Notes: generated by a model from the sequence alone, not told the origin. Shown: positions 16,827 to 26,925, numbered from the stretch's first letter. The stretch: DNA of 64,000 nt from Sinorhizobium medicae (GCF_007827695.1 NZ_VITA01000001.1:434001-498000); one strand, 5' to 3'. Program-made: numbers and translations.

Positions 16827-18497
16827 TCACGCAGCCACTTCGAAGGCGGCCTTTACCAGCCGCTCCGTGTAGGCAGTCTTGGGTCTGTTGAGAATTTCGC
16901 TTACGGGCCCCTCTTCGACGATCTTGCCGTTCTGCATGACCGCCACGCGGTGGCAGAGCGCCCGCACAACTTTCAGGTCATGGGAGATGAAGAGGTAGCT
17001 CAGGCCCCGCTCGTCCTGCAGCCGGCGCAGGAGCTCGATGATCTGCGCCTGCACCGACAGGTCGAGCGCCGAGGTCGGCTCGTCGAGCAGAATGAATTCC
17101 GGCTCGAGCGCGATGGCGCGCGCGATCGCGATGCGCTGGCGCTGGCCGCCGGAGAACTCGTGCGGGAAGCGCGACAGGATATTGGCGGGCATGCCGGCGC
17201 TGACGAGCGCGTCCTCGACGCGCTTCAGCCTGTCCTTGCGGCTTTCGCCAATGCCGTTGACGATCAGCCCTTCCTCGATGATCTGGCCGACCGACATACG
17301 GGGGTTGAGTGAGGAAAAAGGATCCTGAAAGACGATCTGGATCTTCGAGCGAAGCGGCCGCATCGCCTTGCGGTTTTTGTCGTGGATCGGTTCGCCCTCG
17401 AAATAGACTTCGCCGCCATCGGTGTTGATCAACCGGATCAGCGCCTGACCGAAGGTGGTTTTGCCGGAACCGGACTCTCCGACCAGCCCGAGCGTCTCGT
17501 GCCGGCGCAGATTGAGGCTGAGGCCGTCCACCGCGATGAGCTCCTTGTATTCCGGCCTGAAAAACCCGCCCTTCTTCAAGGTGAAGGAGACGCGGACGTT
17601 TCTGCCGTCGAGCATGATCGGCGCGTCGGCGGGCAGCGGATTGGCGGAGCCGGACGGCTCTGAGGCAAGCAGCCGGCGCGTATAAGCGTGCTGCGGATCG
17701 ACAAAGAGCGCTTCCGTCGTGTTGTGTTCCTTCACCTCTCCAAGCTGCATGACATAGACATAATCGGAAAACTGGCGAACCACCGTCAGGTCATGGGTGA
17801 TCAAAATCACCGCCATGCCGAGTTCCTGCTGCAGCTTGCGGATGAGATTGAGAATCTGCGCCTGCACGGTGACGTCGAGCGCCGTCGTCGGCTCGTCGGC
17901 GATCAGCACGTCCGGATCGTTGGCAAGTGCCATGGCAATCATCACACGCTGGCGCTGACCGCCGGAAAGCTGATGCGGGTATTGGTTCAGGCGCGCTTCC
18001 GGGTCCGGGATCTGCACGTGGCGCAAGAGCTCCAGCGCCCGCTCCGCAGCAGCGCGGCGGCCGACGCGCCGATGGGCGCGGATCGCCTCGACGATCTGAC
18101 TGCCGATCGTATAGACCGGGTTCAACGAGCTCATCGGCTCCTGAAAGATCATTGAAATGCGATCGCCGCGCAACGCCCGGCGTTCTCTCTTCGAAAATTT
18201 CAGCACGTCCTTGCCATCATATTCGATCCGCGCTTGCGGCGCGATCGTAGCGCGTTTCGACAAGAGTCCCATGACGGTGCGCGCCGTCACCGACTTGCCG
18301 GAACCGGATTCGCCGACAATCGCCACGGTCTCTCCGCGATAGAGCTGGAAGGAGACGTCCTTCACCGCCTCGACCGTACCGTTTTCGTCCTTGAAGCTCA
18401 CGGCGACCCGGCGGGCGTCGATGACCGGTCTCGCTTCCTTCGTGTGGCGGTCACGCCGTTCTTCCGGTGCCGGGACAATGCTTTCGATCGTAGCCAT
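16827..18497 (-). CDS. agpD: Alpha-galactoside ABC transporter, two-domain ATP-binding protein
   Basis: A 556-residue protein with two complete ABC domains of the Opp/Dpp type. Domain 1 has Walker [10 protein letters not shown], signature [12 protein letters not shown] and Walker [13 protein letters not shown]; domain 2 has [25 protein letters not shown] and [12 protein letters not shown]. It energises the AgpBC permease. I use the ATG at 18495-18497 behind GAGGAG; a TTG five codons earlier overlaps the agpC stop and is less likely. Confidence 0.92.
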   Translation of the reverse strand: MATIESIVPAPEERRDRHTKEARPVIDARRVAVSFKDENGTVEAVKDVSFQLYRGETVAIVGESGSGKSVTARTVMGLLSKRATIAPQARIEYDGKDVLKFSKRERRALRGDRISMIFQEPMSSLNPVYTIGSQIVEAIRAHRRVGRRAAAERALELLRHVQIPDPEARLNQYPHQLSGGQRQRVMIAMALANDPDVLIADEPTTALDVTVQAQILNLIRKLQQELGMAVILITHDLTVVRQFSDYVYVMQLGEVKEHNTTEALFVDPQHAYTRRLLASEPSGSANPLPADAPIMLDGRNVRVSFTLKKGGFFRPEYKELIAVDGLSLNLRRHETLGLVGESGSGKTTFGQALIRLINTDGGEVYFEGEPIHDKNRKAMRPLRSKIQIVFQDPFSSLNPRMSVGQIIEEGLIVNGIGESRKDRLKRVEDALVSAGMPANILSRFPHEFSGGQRQRIAIARAIALEPEFILLDEPTSALDLSVQAQIIELLRRLQDERGLSYLFISHDLKVVRALCHRVAVMQNGKIVEEGPVSEILNRPKTAYTERLVKAAFEVAA

Positions 18498-18508
18498 CGG
18501 CGTGCTCC

Positions 18509-19636
18509 TCAATAGGGGTCGATTGCGTCGCGCAAGCCGTCGCCCAACGCGTTGAAGGCAAAGACGGTGACGAGCACGAAGGCGACAGGCGAGAGGATCC
18601 AGGGATAGGAACCGATCGCCGAATAATTGGCCGTGTCCTGCAACATCAGCCCCCAGGAGATCAGCGGCGGCTTGACCGCAAAGCCGAGGAAGCCGAGGAA
18701 GGATTCAAGCAGCACCACCTGCGGAATGGCGAGCGTCACGGCGACGATGACGTGGCTCATCACATTCGGGAAGATGTGCTGGAAGATGATGCGCCGATCC
18801 GTCGCGCCGATGGCGATCGCCGCCCGCACATATTCGATCCGGGCAAGCGCCAGGGTCTTGCCGCGCACCTCGCGCGACATCTGCGCCCAGCCGAGCGCCG
18901 ACATCACGATGATGACGAAGGCGAGGAAGACGTTGGTCGGCGCTGTAACCGGAATCAGCGAGGCGAGCGCCAGATAAAGCGGCAATTGCGGAAAGGCGAG
19001 CACGAGTTCGACGAAGCGCTGCACCCAGGCGTCGAAGCGACCGCCGAAATAGCCGGAAACCATGCCGACCGTCGTGCCGACCACCGTGACGATGAAGACA
19101 ACGGTGAGCGCAATCATCAGCGAGATGCGCGATCCGTAGAGAATACGGGACAGTACGTCCCGGCCGAATTTGTCGGTGCCGAGCAGATGCACCGGCGTTC
19201 CGTCGACTGCGCCGAAGAGATGGCGCTCGGCCGGGATCAACCCGAAGAGCCGGTACGGAGCGCCCTTGACGAAGAAGCCCAGCACCTGTGGATTTTCGTA
19301 GTCGGGGCCGATGATCGGCTGGAAGGTGATCGGATCGAGTTCCTCCGTCTCCCGCACCGGATAGCTCCGCGGCGGAAAGACGAAATTGCCGTCCTTGTCG
19401 CGGAAACTGATCGTCTGGGGCTGCGCGAAGGCGACATCCGTCACCTTCGGATCCACCGGCGACAGGAAATCGGCAAAGACGGCCATCAGGATCAGCAGGC
19501 AGACGAGGATCAGGCCGAGCAGGCCGGTCCAGGAGCGCTTCAATCGGCGCCATACGAGTGCGGAGTAGCTCTCGTGGTGGTGCTTTTCCTCGGGTTCGAC
19601 GGCCAGCGGAAGCGTACTTCCTACTTCGATGGTCAT
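18509..19636 (-). CDS. agpC: Alpha-galactoside ABC transporter permease
   Basis: A 375-residue inner-membrane permease of the OppC/DppC type. One membrane segment near residues 35-55 is followed by a long periplasmic stretch (about residues 56-160) that is rich in prolines and charged residues and larger than in most OppC proteins. After it come the conserved GTDKFGRDVLSRILYGSRISL and the cytoplasmic loop VRAAIAIGATDRRIIFQHIFPN. The ATG at 19634-19636 overlaps the agpB stop by four bases. Confidence 0.92.
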   Translation of the reverse strand: MTIEVGSTLPLAVEPEEKHHHESYSALVWRRLKRSWTGLLGLILVCLLILMAVFADFLSPVDPKVTDVAFAQPQTISFRDKDGNFVFPPRSYPVRETEELDPITFQPIIGPDYENPQVLGFFVKGAPYRLFGLIPAERHLFGAVDGTPVHLLGTDKFGRDVLSRILYGSRISLMIALTVVFIVTVVGTTVGMVSGYFGGRFDAWVQRFVELVLAFPQLPLYLALASLIPVTAPTNVFLAFVIIVMSALGWAQMSREVRGKTLALARIEYVRAAIAIGATDRRIIFQHIFPNVMSHVIVAVTLAIPQVVLLESFLGFLGFAVKPPLISWGLMLQDTANYSAIGSYPWILSPVAFVLVTVFAFNALGDGLRDAIDPY

Positions 19637-20646
19637 GCGTATGCCCCCCCACGCATGCGTACGCGCGGATCGAGCGCGGCGAGCATCATGTCGGCTATGA
19701 TGTTGCCGACGATCAGCGTTGCGGAAAGGACCAGCATGAAAGTCGCCGTCACATAGACGTCGCCTACCCACATGGAGCCCACGATCGCCGGACCGACGGT
19801 CGGCAAAGCGAAAATGATGGCAGTCTCGATCTCCCCGGTCAGCATGTAAGGAAGCACGACGCCCTGATACATGATCAGCGGATGAAGGGCATTCGGCACC
19901 GCATGGCGCATGACGACCGCGCCCTCGCTCAGTCCCTTGGCCCGCGCCGTCTCGACATACTGCGCATTCAGCGTATCGAGGAGATTGCCGCGCATCACCC
20001 GCATGTTGTAAGCGAGCCCGCCGAAGGTGGCGATCGCGACGACCGGCCAGACATGCTTCACCAGGTCGACGAATTTGTCCCAGGACCAGGGCGCCCCGCC
20101 GTAGCGCGCCGAATGGAAGCTGTTGATCTCGCTCACATTGAAATGGAAGACGAGAATATAGACGATGATCAGCGCCATGAGGAAGCGCGGCACCGTCATT
20201 CCGAGGAACGATATGGTCGAAAGCAGGCTGTCGATCCAGGAATATTGCCGCGTCGCCGCGATGATACCGAAGGCGATGCCGATCACGGATGCAAGAATGT
20301 GGCAGACCAGCGCCAATGCCAGCGTGCGCGGCAGACGCTCGCCGACGACGTCGGCGACCGGCTTGTTGTAATAGAGGCTGTGGCCGAAATCCCCGCGCGT
20401 CACGATGCCCGTTATCCAGTCGACGTACTGGATAGGCAGCGGCCTATCGAGACCGTGCTCCTTGCGGTACGCTTGCGCCTGGGCGTCGGCTTCCTCGAAA
20501 GAAGCGCCTCCCTGATTGATGAGTTGCGAGCGGATGTAGTCGCTATAGTCTCCGGGCGGTGCCTGGATGATGCCGAAGGTCACCACGCTCAAGACGAGGA
20601 GCACCGGAATGGCAGAGGCGATGCGGACGAGCAGAAATCTGAACAT
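19633..20646 (-). CDS. agpB: Alpha-galactoside ABC transporter permease
   Basis: A 337-residue OppB/DppB-type permease. It shows the N-terminal helix with LVRIASAIPVLLVLSVVTFGI, the periplasmic segment GLDRPLPIQYVDWITGIVTRGDFGHSL and the EAA loop YVETARAKGLSEGAVVMRHAVPNAL. It partners AgpC and is translationally coupled to it. The 116-bp gap behind agpA contains a stem-loop (20719-20752). Confidence 0.92.
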   Translation of the reverse strand: MFRFLLVRIASAIPVLLVLSVVTFGIIQAPPGDYSDYIRSQLINQGGASFEEADAQAQAYRKEHGLDRPLPIQYVDWITGIVTRGDFGHSLYYNKPVADVVGERLPRTLALALVCHILASVIGIAFGIIAATRQYSWIDSLLSTISFLGMTVPRFLMALIIVYILVFHFNVSEINSFHSARYGGAPWSWDKFVDLVKHVWPVVAIATFGGLAYNMRVMRGNLLDTLNAQYVETARAKGLSEGAVVMRHAVPNALHPLIMYQGVVLPYMLTGEIETAIIFALPTVGPAIVGSMWVGDVYVTATFMLVLSATLIVGNIIADMMLAALDPRVRMRGGAYA

Positions 20647-20718
20647 GCCGTTTCCTTCTGTCTTAGAGTGCCGCGAGACGATGCCTGCACCGGCTCGCGG
20701 CGGCCTGAAGGGCTTGCA

Positions 20719-20752
20719 CCCCTGCCCCCTCCTTTTACGGAGCCGGCAGGGG
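20719..20752. other. Stem-loop between agpA and agpB
   Basis: CCCCTGCC at 20719-20726 pairs with GGCAGGGG at 20745-20752, with three further pairs (TCC/GGA) inside. It follows the agpA stop by 11 bp. Such a structure after a binding-protein gene commonly protects the upstream mRNA or lowers readthrough, raising AgpA relative to the permease. Confidence 0.6.
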
Positions 20753-20762
20753 CGGTTCAGTT

Positions 20763-22844
20763 TCAGTTGATCGGGCCGCTTTCGCCGGGCTTGCCGGGAA
20801 GCTGCTCGGGATAGAGCTCAAAATCGCCCTGCTTGTCGGCGGCAACGAAGACCCTTTCGCGGATGATCGTGTCTTCCGCCCAGTTGAACATGAAGATCGG
20901 CGCGCCCGGAGGAATGTTCGAGAAGCGCTTGTTGATGATCAGCGCGCCCGGATATTCCGTCAGGCCGACGGTATCGACATTCGTGGTCGCCACCTTCTGG
21001 TACTGCTTCATCAGCTCTGCGCGCTCGTCATTGTCGTTGCTGGCGATGAACTTGTTGACGATGTCGACGAGCTCCGTCTCGTGGGGCAAGGCGTCGACCT
21101 CGCCGCCTTCCGGAGCGCGGTGATGCCAGCTGGTGCGCGGGCCGGTCGGGGCGAGCTGAGGCGTGTTCTGCACAACGGAAGCGAATTCCGCCGTGTTTCT
21201 ATGAATCATCCAATCGAAGCGGCCCGCATAATTTGCCGCGTCCCGCTGCTTGCCGTCGAGCGCATTCAGAACGATCCGGAGCCCGAGCTTTTCCATCTGT
21301 CCGACGATGCCTTCGGCAAGATTTCGGTCGGTGCTGTAGTCGGAATTGACGAGCAACACGATTTCGACGTCGCGGCCGCCAAGTTTGTCGGCCGGAAAAT
21401 TGACGAAGCCGTTGCCGTCGGTGTCCTTCAGTCCAACCTTTTCAAGAAGGGCCTTCGCACCTTCGAGATCGTGGGGGTAGTACATGGTGGAGTTCCGGTC
21501 GTAGAAGCTCGTACCGGAGGAAAGCCCGCCCGGATAGATCGCCGTGAAGGGACCTTTTACCAGCGCTTCCCCCAGCTTCTTGCGGTCGACCGCCATGGTG
21601 ACCGCCTTGCGGAAGTCGAGGCTGCGATTCAGCTCACGCACCTCCTTGGCGCGTTCATCGGGATCTCCCCAACCATTGCCGGAGAAGTTCATGTGCATGT
21701 TGTAGCCGATGACGCGCGGACCGAAGGCAAGCCGTGCCGGCGCGCTCTCATTGGCGGCTCGCTTCAGCGATTCAACGAAGTTTTCCGGCTGCTCCAGATT
21801 CGAGAAGTCCCCCGATCCGGCGATTGCCTGCACGTCTCGGTCGGCCCAGGTCGAGAGCTTGTAGTGAAGCTCATTGAGGTAGGGCAGCTGGTTTCCGGCC
21901 TCGTCGACCTTCCAGTAATAGGGGTTGCGGCGCAGCACGATGATATCATCCGGGCGGTAGGCGACTGGTACCCATCCGCCCATCACCGGCAGATTCAGAT
22001 ATTCGGCCGGGAAGCCGTTCTTGTATTCGTTATAGGTCGTGCCTGCATATTTCGGGTGCTTGGTCTTGAGGATGTGCGACGGGCCGGGGCAGAAGGTGCC
22101 ATAGGCCATTGCGAAAAGATGCTGACGCGGGAAGGCCTCCTTGAAGGTCCATTCGACCGTGTATTTATCGACCTCTTTCAGCGTCGTTCCCTCGCCGAAG
22201 GTCTCGGGCGTCGCGCCGTTCAATGGCGAAACGCTCGGATCGAGGACATTGTCCTCCCAATAGAACATGACGTCTTCGGCGTCGAAGGGATCGCCGTCCG
22301 ACCATTTCGCGCCCTCGATCAGATGCATGGTGAGCTTGTGGCCGTCCTCGGACCATTCCCAGCTCTTCGCCAGGTTCGGCAGCGGCTCCATGTCGTCCGC
22401 CTCGACCTGGAAAAGCGGTGCGGTGCGGGTCAGGCACTCGAACATTCCAATGTCGATGCCGCCCCATCCCTGGGTCTGGCCGGCACTGTAGTTCCAGCCT
22501 TCCGGCCGGCCGCCGATCACATGGCGCATGACATCGCCATAGACGCCCATTCCGTCCGGCATGTTGCCTGCTTTGAAGACCATCGGTTCTTTCGGCAGGC
22601 GCTCGGATAGCGGCGGCAGCTTGCCGGCCTTGACGAATTTCTCCGTGACCCATTCGGGCTCCCTGTACTCGGGCAGCGCCTTGAACTCGAGAATGGATTC
22701 GCGGGATACATAGGTGATTTTGCCCTGCGCCGGGAATGGCGGCTGTTCGGGCACGATCGTAGGCTCTGATGCGAAGGCCTGCACGGCAAATGCGGATATG
22801 CCGATCAGCAGGTACGCCGTTCTATTCGATCGATGTGTTTTCAT
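20763..22844 (-). CDS. agpA: Alpha-galactoside ABC transporter substrate-binding protein
   Basis: A 693-residue periplasmic binding protein of solute-binding family 5, longer than oligopeptide-binding proteins (about 540). A signal peptide (AYLLIGISAFAVQAFA, residues 10-25) precedes SEPTIVPEQPP. Family features include LAKSWEWSEDGHKLTMHLIEGAKWSDGDPF (split over about residues 163-192) and the DFRKAVTMAVDRKKLGEAL segment. Gene order and the flanking GH4 enzymes identify it as the AgpA protein for raffinose, melibiose and related sugars. First gene of agpABCD-agaL2; agaL1 lies 201 bp upstream. Confidence 0.92.
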   Translation of the reverse strand: MKTHRSNRTAYLLIGISAFAVQAFASEPTIVPEQPPFPAQGKITYVSRESILEFKALPEYREPEWVTEKFVKAGKLPPLSERLPKEPMVFKAGNMPDGMGVYGDVMRHVIGGRPEGWNYSAGQTQGWGGIDIGMFECLTRTAPLFQVEADDMEPLPNLAKSWEWSEDGHKLTMHLIEGAKWSDGDPFDAEDVMFYWEDNVLDPSVSPLNGATPETFGEGTTLKEVDKYTVEWTFKEAFPRQHLFAMAYGTFCPGPSHILKTKHPKYAGTTYNEYKNGFPAEYLNLPVMGGWVPVAYRPDDIIVLRRNPYYWKVDEAGNQLPYLNELHYKLSTWADRDVQAIAGSGDFSNLEQPENFVESLKRAANESAPARLAFGPRVIGYNMHMNFSGNGWGDPDERAKEVRELNRSLDFRKAVTMAVDRKKLGEALVKGPFTAIYPGGLSSGTSFYDRNSTMYYPHDLEGAKALLEKVGLKDTDGNGFVNFPADKLGGRDVEIVLLVNSDYSTDRNLAEGIVGQMEKLGLRIVLNALDGKQRDAANYAGRFDWMIHRNTAEFASVVQNTPQLAPTGPRTSWHHRAPEGGEVDALPHETELVDIVNKFIASNDNDERAELMKQYQKVATTNVDTVGLTEYPGALIINKRFSNIPPGAPIFMFNWAEDTIIRERVFVAADKQGDFELYPEQLPGKPGESGPIN

Positions 22845-22962
22845 TGTCCCAGGTTCTCCCTCCTGTCTTCGCCACGCCGGGGCGGCTGGCGCTCCTCCTA
22901 CTGCATGTCTTCATTGCGCAGTCATTCCAACGCCAAGTGGTGAGCCCCAGTGGCTGCGATTG

Positions 22963-23023
22963 CCCCTCACCCCAGCCCTCTCCCCGCATGCGGGAAGAAG
23001 GTGGCGCCAGGCCGGATGAGAGG
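22963..23023. repeat. RIME-like intergenic palindromic repeat
   Basis: The stretch CCCCTCACCC...CTCTCCCCGCATGCGGGAAGAAGG...GGCCGGATGAG has the layout of the Rhizobium-specific intergenic mosaic elements, short palindromic repeats scattered between rhizobial genes. Its core CCCGCATGCGGG (22983-22994) is a perfect 12-bp palindrome and the ends (CCCCTCA, TGAGAGG) are loosely inverted. It lies between agaL1 and agpA on one transcript, where it would fold in the RNA. Identification is by memory of the consensus. Confidence 0.6.
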
Positions 23024-23045
23024 CAGCTCGCAGGCCGGGATAGAC

Positions 23046-24518
23046 CTACCCGGCGGCACGCAGCTTCGCCGCTTCCTTTTCCGCGCGGATTTCCTCGATC
23101 GAGCGCACCTCGCGGCGCGCTGCACCCTTCCACTCCCGCGTAGCGACGGTGGCGCGGGCGAGCCTTTCCTTGGCCGCGTCGATCGCATGGGCATATTGCG
23201 GCAGCCATTCGGCCTGGGCGACGACCATTTCATCCACCATTTGCCAGACCTCCTCCGGCGTGCAGATAGCGCCGACCAGCGGGTCGTGCAGAACGGCGAG
23301 CTTCAGGAGATCGATGTCGCCCGTGATTGCCGCATGAACCGACATGCGCTGGACGTTGATCGAGGCAATGCAGGTGGCCGCGCAGGCCTCCGGCAAGGTG
23401 ATGCCCGCCACCATATTTATGCCGAAGCGGTCGACGAAGCCCGGAGACTCGATTATCGCATCCGCCGGGAGGTTGGTGATTACGCCGTTGTTCTTGACAT
23501 TGAAGTGGCCGCGATAGACGCGTCCCGTCTCGAGTGCTTCCAGAATGCGGCTTGCATGTTCGTTCGAGCGCTTGATCGTCGCCAGCGGCCGGCTCGCCTC
23601 TTCGAGGAAGCGCGGGTATTCCGTTTCGAACCAGTTGCGGGTCTCGGTCGAATAGCGGAGATATCCGCCGGTCTCGCCGTGGATCCAATCCGACATGTCG
23701 ATCCATCTCGAAATCTCGTCGGGACGCTTGCGGTACCAGGGGAGGTATTCCGAAAGATGGCCGTTGCTTTCGGTTGAATAGACGCCGAAACGCTTCAACA
23801 CGTCGATGCGGAGCTTCTCCTGCTGCGAGAAAATCGGATGCGCTTCGAAGGCGGCGACGAGTTCGTCCTTGCCGATTTTGCGGCCGCCAAGGCGAATATC
23901 CACGAACCAGGTCTGGTGGTTGATGCCGGAGCAGATGTAGTCGAGCTCACCCTCCCCGGCGCCGAGAATCTCCGCGATCTGCTCGGCTCCGTGCTGGACG
24001 CCATGGCAGAGCCCGACCGTGTCGACCTTGCCGTATTCGATCGCCGCCCAGCTGTTCATCGCCATCGGATTGGCATAGTTCAGGAACTTCGCGCCGGGCT
24101 CTGCCACCTCGCGGATGTCCTTGCAGAAATCGAGGATCACCGGAATGTTGCGCTGGCCATAAAGAATGCCGCCAGCACAGATCGTGTCGCCGACGCATTG
24201 ATCGACGCCATATTTCAACGGTATCCGGATATCGTCGGCATAGGCTTCGAGGCCGCCGACACGCACGCAGCTGATGATATAGCGCGCGCCCTCAAGTGCC
24301 CTGCGGCGGTCGGTGGTTGCCGTCACCCGGGTGGGGAGTTTGTTGGCCTCCACAATCCGGTCGAGGATAGACTTGATCATCGCGAGGTTGTGCTCGCTCA
24401 GATCCGTCAGGGCAAACTCGACGTCGCGAAGCTCCGGCACGGAAAGAATGTCCGTGAAGAGCTTCTTGGTGAAGCCGATGCTGCCGGCGCCGATAATGGC
24501 GATCTTGAAGCTTGCCAT
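23046..24518 (-). CDS. agaL1: Alpha-galactosidase, glycoside hydrolase family 4
   Basis: A 490-residue GH4 enzyme with the NAD motif IAIIGAGSIGFTKKL (residues 6-20) and the metal signature C171-H172 (GLCHGVQHG) plus N200-H201 (SGINHQTWF). It differs clearly from agaL2 in length and around both signatures, so the two are diverged paralogues that may prefer different substrates (for example raffinose and melibiose). First gene of the operon; the 194-bp gap 24519-24712 to agpT must contain the divergent promoters. Confidence 0.92.
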   Translation of the reverse strand: MASFKIAIIGAGSIGFTKKLFTDILSVPELRDVEFALTDLSEHNLAMIKSILDRIVEANKLPTRVTATTDRRRALEGARYIISCVRVGGLEAYADDIRIPLKYGVDQCVGDTICAGGILYGQRNIPVILDFCKDIREVAEPGAKFLNYANPMAMNSWAAIEYGKVDTVGLCHGVQHGAEQIAEILGAGEGELDYICSGINHQTWFVDIRLGGRKIGKDELVAAFEAHPIFSQQEKLRIDVLKRFGVYSTESNGHLSEYLPWYRKRPDEISRWIDMSDWIHGETGGYLRYSTETRNWFETEYPRFLEEASRPLATIKRSNEHASRILEALETGRVYRGHFNVKNNGVITNLPADAIIESPGFVDRFGINMVAGITLPEACAATCIASINVQRMSVHAAITGDIDLLKLAVLHDPLVGAICTPEEVWQMVDEMVVAQAEWLPQYAHAIDAAKERLARATVATREWKGAARREVRSIEEIRAEKEAAKLRAAG

Positions 24519-24712
24519 GGCCCTGCTATTCCTCCTCAGGCTGCGCCAATCGCGCTAAAAGGGTAAAATCGGTTCATTGATCCGGTCTGAACCAGCGATG
24601 AGGCGTCCTTCTCTCCAAGCCCGCGTCAACGCCACGATACATGCATGTCTTGCGTCGTCCGTGGGCATTATGTGTATAATCGAATGCGCGACTAGAGAGG
24701 TATTGTGCTTTC

Positions 24713-25648
24713 ATGGGTAATTCTGTGCTGCGGCATCTGATGGATCGTGGACCGGCAATGCGGACCGTTTCTCTGCCGCGCGGACGCCAAAGCCTGCATA
24801 CGATGCCGACCAGTACCGGCTATGAGATCAGGACTGACGCGAGCTACGATTGGGACGGGCGCAAGCGCGGCCAGACGCCCTTCACCGTCCTGCAGCACAC
24901 GATCGGCGGGGCCGGCAATCTGCGTTACGAAAGCCGCAGCTTCCGCGTGAGCCCGGGTGAGACGCTGCTCCTGCTCGTCCCCCACAACCATCGCTACTGG
25001 CTGGAGGACGGCGGGCGATGGGAGTTCTTCTGGATTTCCATGAACGGCGAAGAGGCGCTGCGCATCCACCGCGCGATTCTCGCCGTCACCGGTCCGGTGC
25101 TCAAGCTGCAGCCGGAAACCATCGAACACCTGGCTGACTGCAGCCTGCGCCTCATCACCGGCGGCGAGACCCCGGGGAGCGCCTCGGCGATCGCCTATGA
25201 GGCGGCGATGGCCCTCTATGACGATGTCTTCGGATCGCATCCGGTCCTGAGTGACGAATACCGCAAGATGCAGCACGTGATCGATCATATCCTAAGCAAC
25301 CTCGACAAGCCGCTTCCCGTCGAGGAACTCGCGGGCATCTCAGGTTTGAGCCGTGCCCATTTCTCCCGCGTCTTCGCCGCGAGCGAAGGCATGCCGCCGG
25401 CGGAATTCGTGCTGCAGAAGCGCCTGCAAAGAGCAGTGAAGCTGCTGACCAAGACCGCGGATCTGCCGGTCAAGGAGGTCGCCATCCTGTCCGGCTTCGA
25501 AGATCCCAACTATTTCGCCAAGGTCTTCCGCCGCGTTTTCGGTGCGAGCCCGACCGAGTTCCGCACCACCGGCATGTATGCGAGCGTGCCTGCGACAGGC
25601 CGCCCAGGCGGAGTCGACGCATCCGTGAGCAAGCTCGCTCGCGGTTGA
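24713..25648 (+). CDS. agpT: AraC-family activator of the alpha-galactoside operon
   Basis: A 311-residue AraC/XylS regulator. The N-terminal part is a cupin sensor (FRVSPGETLLLLVPHNHRYWLEDGG). The C-terminal part has two helix-turn-helix motifs: LPVEELAGISGLSRAHFSRVF and LPVKEVAILSGFEDPNYFAKVFRR, followed by FGASPTEFR. It is divergent from agaL1-agpABCD-agaL2, the usual position for an activator that responds to the transported sugar. ATG at 24713 behind AGAGAGG. Confidence 0.92.
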   Translation: MGNSVLRHLMDRGPAMRTVSLPRGRQSLHTMPTSTGYEIRTDASYDWDGRKRGQTPFTVLQHTIGGAGNLRYESRSFRVSPGETLLLLVPHNHRYWLEDGGRWEFFWISMNGEEALRIHRAILAVTGPVLKLQPETIEHLADCSLRLITGGETPGSASAIAYEAAMALYDDVFGSHPVLSDEYRKMQHVIDHILSNLDKPLPVEELAGISGLSRAHFSRVFAASEGMPPAEFVLQKRLQRAVKLLTKTADLPVKEVAILSGFEDPNYFAKVFRRVFGASPTEFRTTGMYASVPATGRPGGVDASVSKLARG

Positions 25649-25659
25649 TAAAACCACAA

Positions 25660-25672
25660 TAAAAATTTACTA
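25660..25672. promoter_or_regulatory. Candidate LacR operator upstream of lacR
   Basis: TAAAAATTTACTA lies 45 bp before the lacR start. Thirteen of these bases, and the following AA, recur before lacE (26927-26940), where the site is the near-palindrome GTAAAAATTTAC. A motif present only at lacR and at the operon LacR should control suggests a shared LacR site with autoregulation. Confidence 0.5.
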
Positions 25673-25716
25673 AACATACTCCAGCGCGGTATGGCAGACG
25701 GACGGGACGGAACTGA

Positions 25717-26796
25717 ATGGTCACAATCAAGGAAATCGCATCGGCCGTCGGCGTGTCGTCAGCAACCGTCTCCCGGGTGCTCAACTATGATCCGACACTG
25801 TCCATTTCCACCAGGAAACGCCAGGCGATCATCGAAACGGCCGAGGCTTTGAACTATGCGACGCCGCGCAACCGCAACCGTGCCGCGGCTCAGGCAGTCG
25901 GCAGCGGATTGAAGATCGCGCTCGTGCACTTCCTAGACCCGGCCCAGGAACTCGCCGACCCCTATTATGTCGGCGTCCGGCTCGGCATCGAAAGCCGCTG
26001 TCAGGCCCTGAACAGCGATGTGGTCAAGGTCTTTCTCACCGGCAACACTCCTGAAGCGACGATCCTTGAAGGCGCCTCGGGCGTGGTGGCCGTCGGTCAC
26101 TATTACGGCGACGAGCTCGAATGGCTGCGCCGCCACAGCCGCCATCTCGTGTTTGCCGATTATGCGCCCGCCGGAGACATGGAAGACACGGTACTCAGCG
26201 ACGTCTCCCAGGCGATGATCCGGCTCCTGGAGGCGGTGCATGCCATGGGCTATCGCCGCATCGGATTCATCGGTTGGATCGACGCTTTCTACGGGCCGGA
26301 CAACATTCATTCGGAGCGTCGCTGCCACACCTATATCGACTGGATGACCAAAACCGGGCTCTTTGATCCGGAATTGTGCCTGGTCGATCCGATGACTCCG
26401 GACAGCGGCTACAGGCTTGCCAAGGCGATGCTGTCGAAGCCCAATCCGCCGAAGATCCTCATCACCTGCAACGACAATATGGCGCTCGGCGCCTATAGGG
26501 CGATCAACGAGATGGGGCTCAGGATTCCTGATGATGTCGCAGTCGCAAGCTTCAACGACATTCCGGTCGCGCAGTTTCTCGGGCCGCCGCTTTCCACGGT
26601 TAAGATCCCGGCGGAACTGATCGGCGAAACCGCCGTCGACCTGCTGGTCGAACGCCTGTCCGGCCGCGAGGTCGCCAAGAAGGTGGTCTTTGGTACCGAA
26701 ATCATCTGGCGCGCAAGCACACCGGCACCAACCGGGGCTGCAAACCCGGCAGAGCATATGGTGCCCGCAAGTTCCGCCTCAGAAGTCCCAGGGTGA
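25717..26796 (+). CDS. lacR: LacI-family repressor of the lac operon
   Basis: A 359-residue LacI/GalR regulator. The helix-turn-helix is VTIKEIASAVGVSSATVSRVL with the hinge LNYATPRNRNRAAAQ; the effector domain contains GYRRIGFIGWID, ITCNDNMALGAYRAINEMG and VAVASFNDIPVAQFLGPPLSTV. It precedes lacEFGZK in the same direction and is taken as the lactose/galactose-responsive repressor known for S. meliloti lac genes. The last 30 residues are low-complexity and not part of the fold. Confidence 0.9.
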   Translation: MVTIKEIASAVGVSSATVSRVLNYDPTLSISTRKRQAIIETAEALNYATPRNRNRAAAQAVGSGLKIALVHFLDPAQELADPYYVGVRLGIESRCQALNSDVVKVFLTGNTPEATILEGASGVVAVGHYYGDELEWLRRHSRHLVFADYAPAGDMEDTVLSDVSQAMIRLLEAVHAMGYRRIGFIGWIDAFYGPDNIHSERRCHTYIDWMTKTGLFDPELCLVDPMTPDSGYRLAKAMLSKPNPPKILITCNDNMALGAYRAINEMGLRIPDDVAVASFNDIPVAQFLGPPLSTVKIPAELIGETAVDLLVERLSGREVAKKVVFGTEIIWRASTPAPTGAANPAEHMVPASSASEVPG

Positions 26797-26925
26797 AATC
26801 AACTCAAGCCCGGTCGTGGCAAAATCCGCCAGGTTGCGCGTTCCCAAGCGCCCTCCGTTCACTCTGGCTGTTGCCGCGAACGCCCCCACCCAAGGCGGTA
26901 AGCCCTTTGAAAAAAACCGCGGCAG

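Noticed and set aside
15474..17312. A 612-codon plus-strand open frame.
   Set aside because: It spans both agaL2 and agpD on the opposite strand with no recognisable domain.
21081..22610. A 509-codon open frame on the plus strand.
   Set aside because: It is antisense to agpA, which has a clear signal peptide and family motifs.
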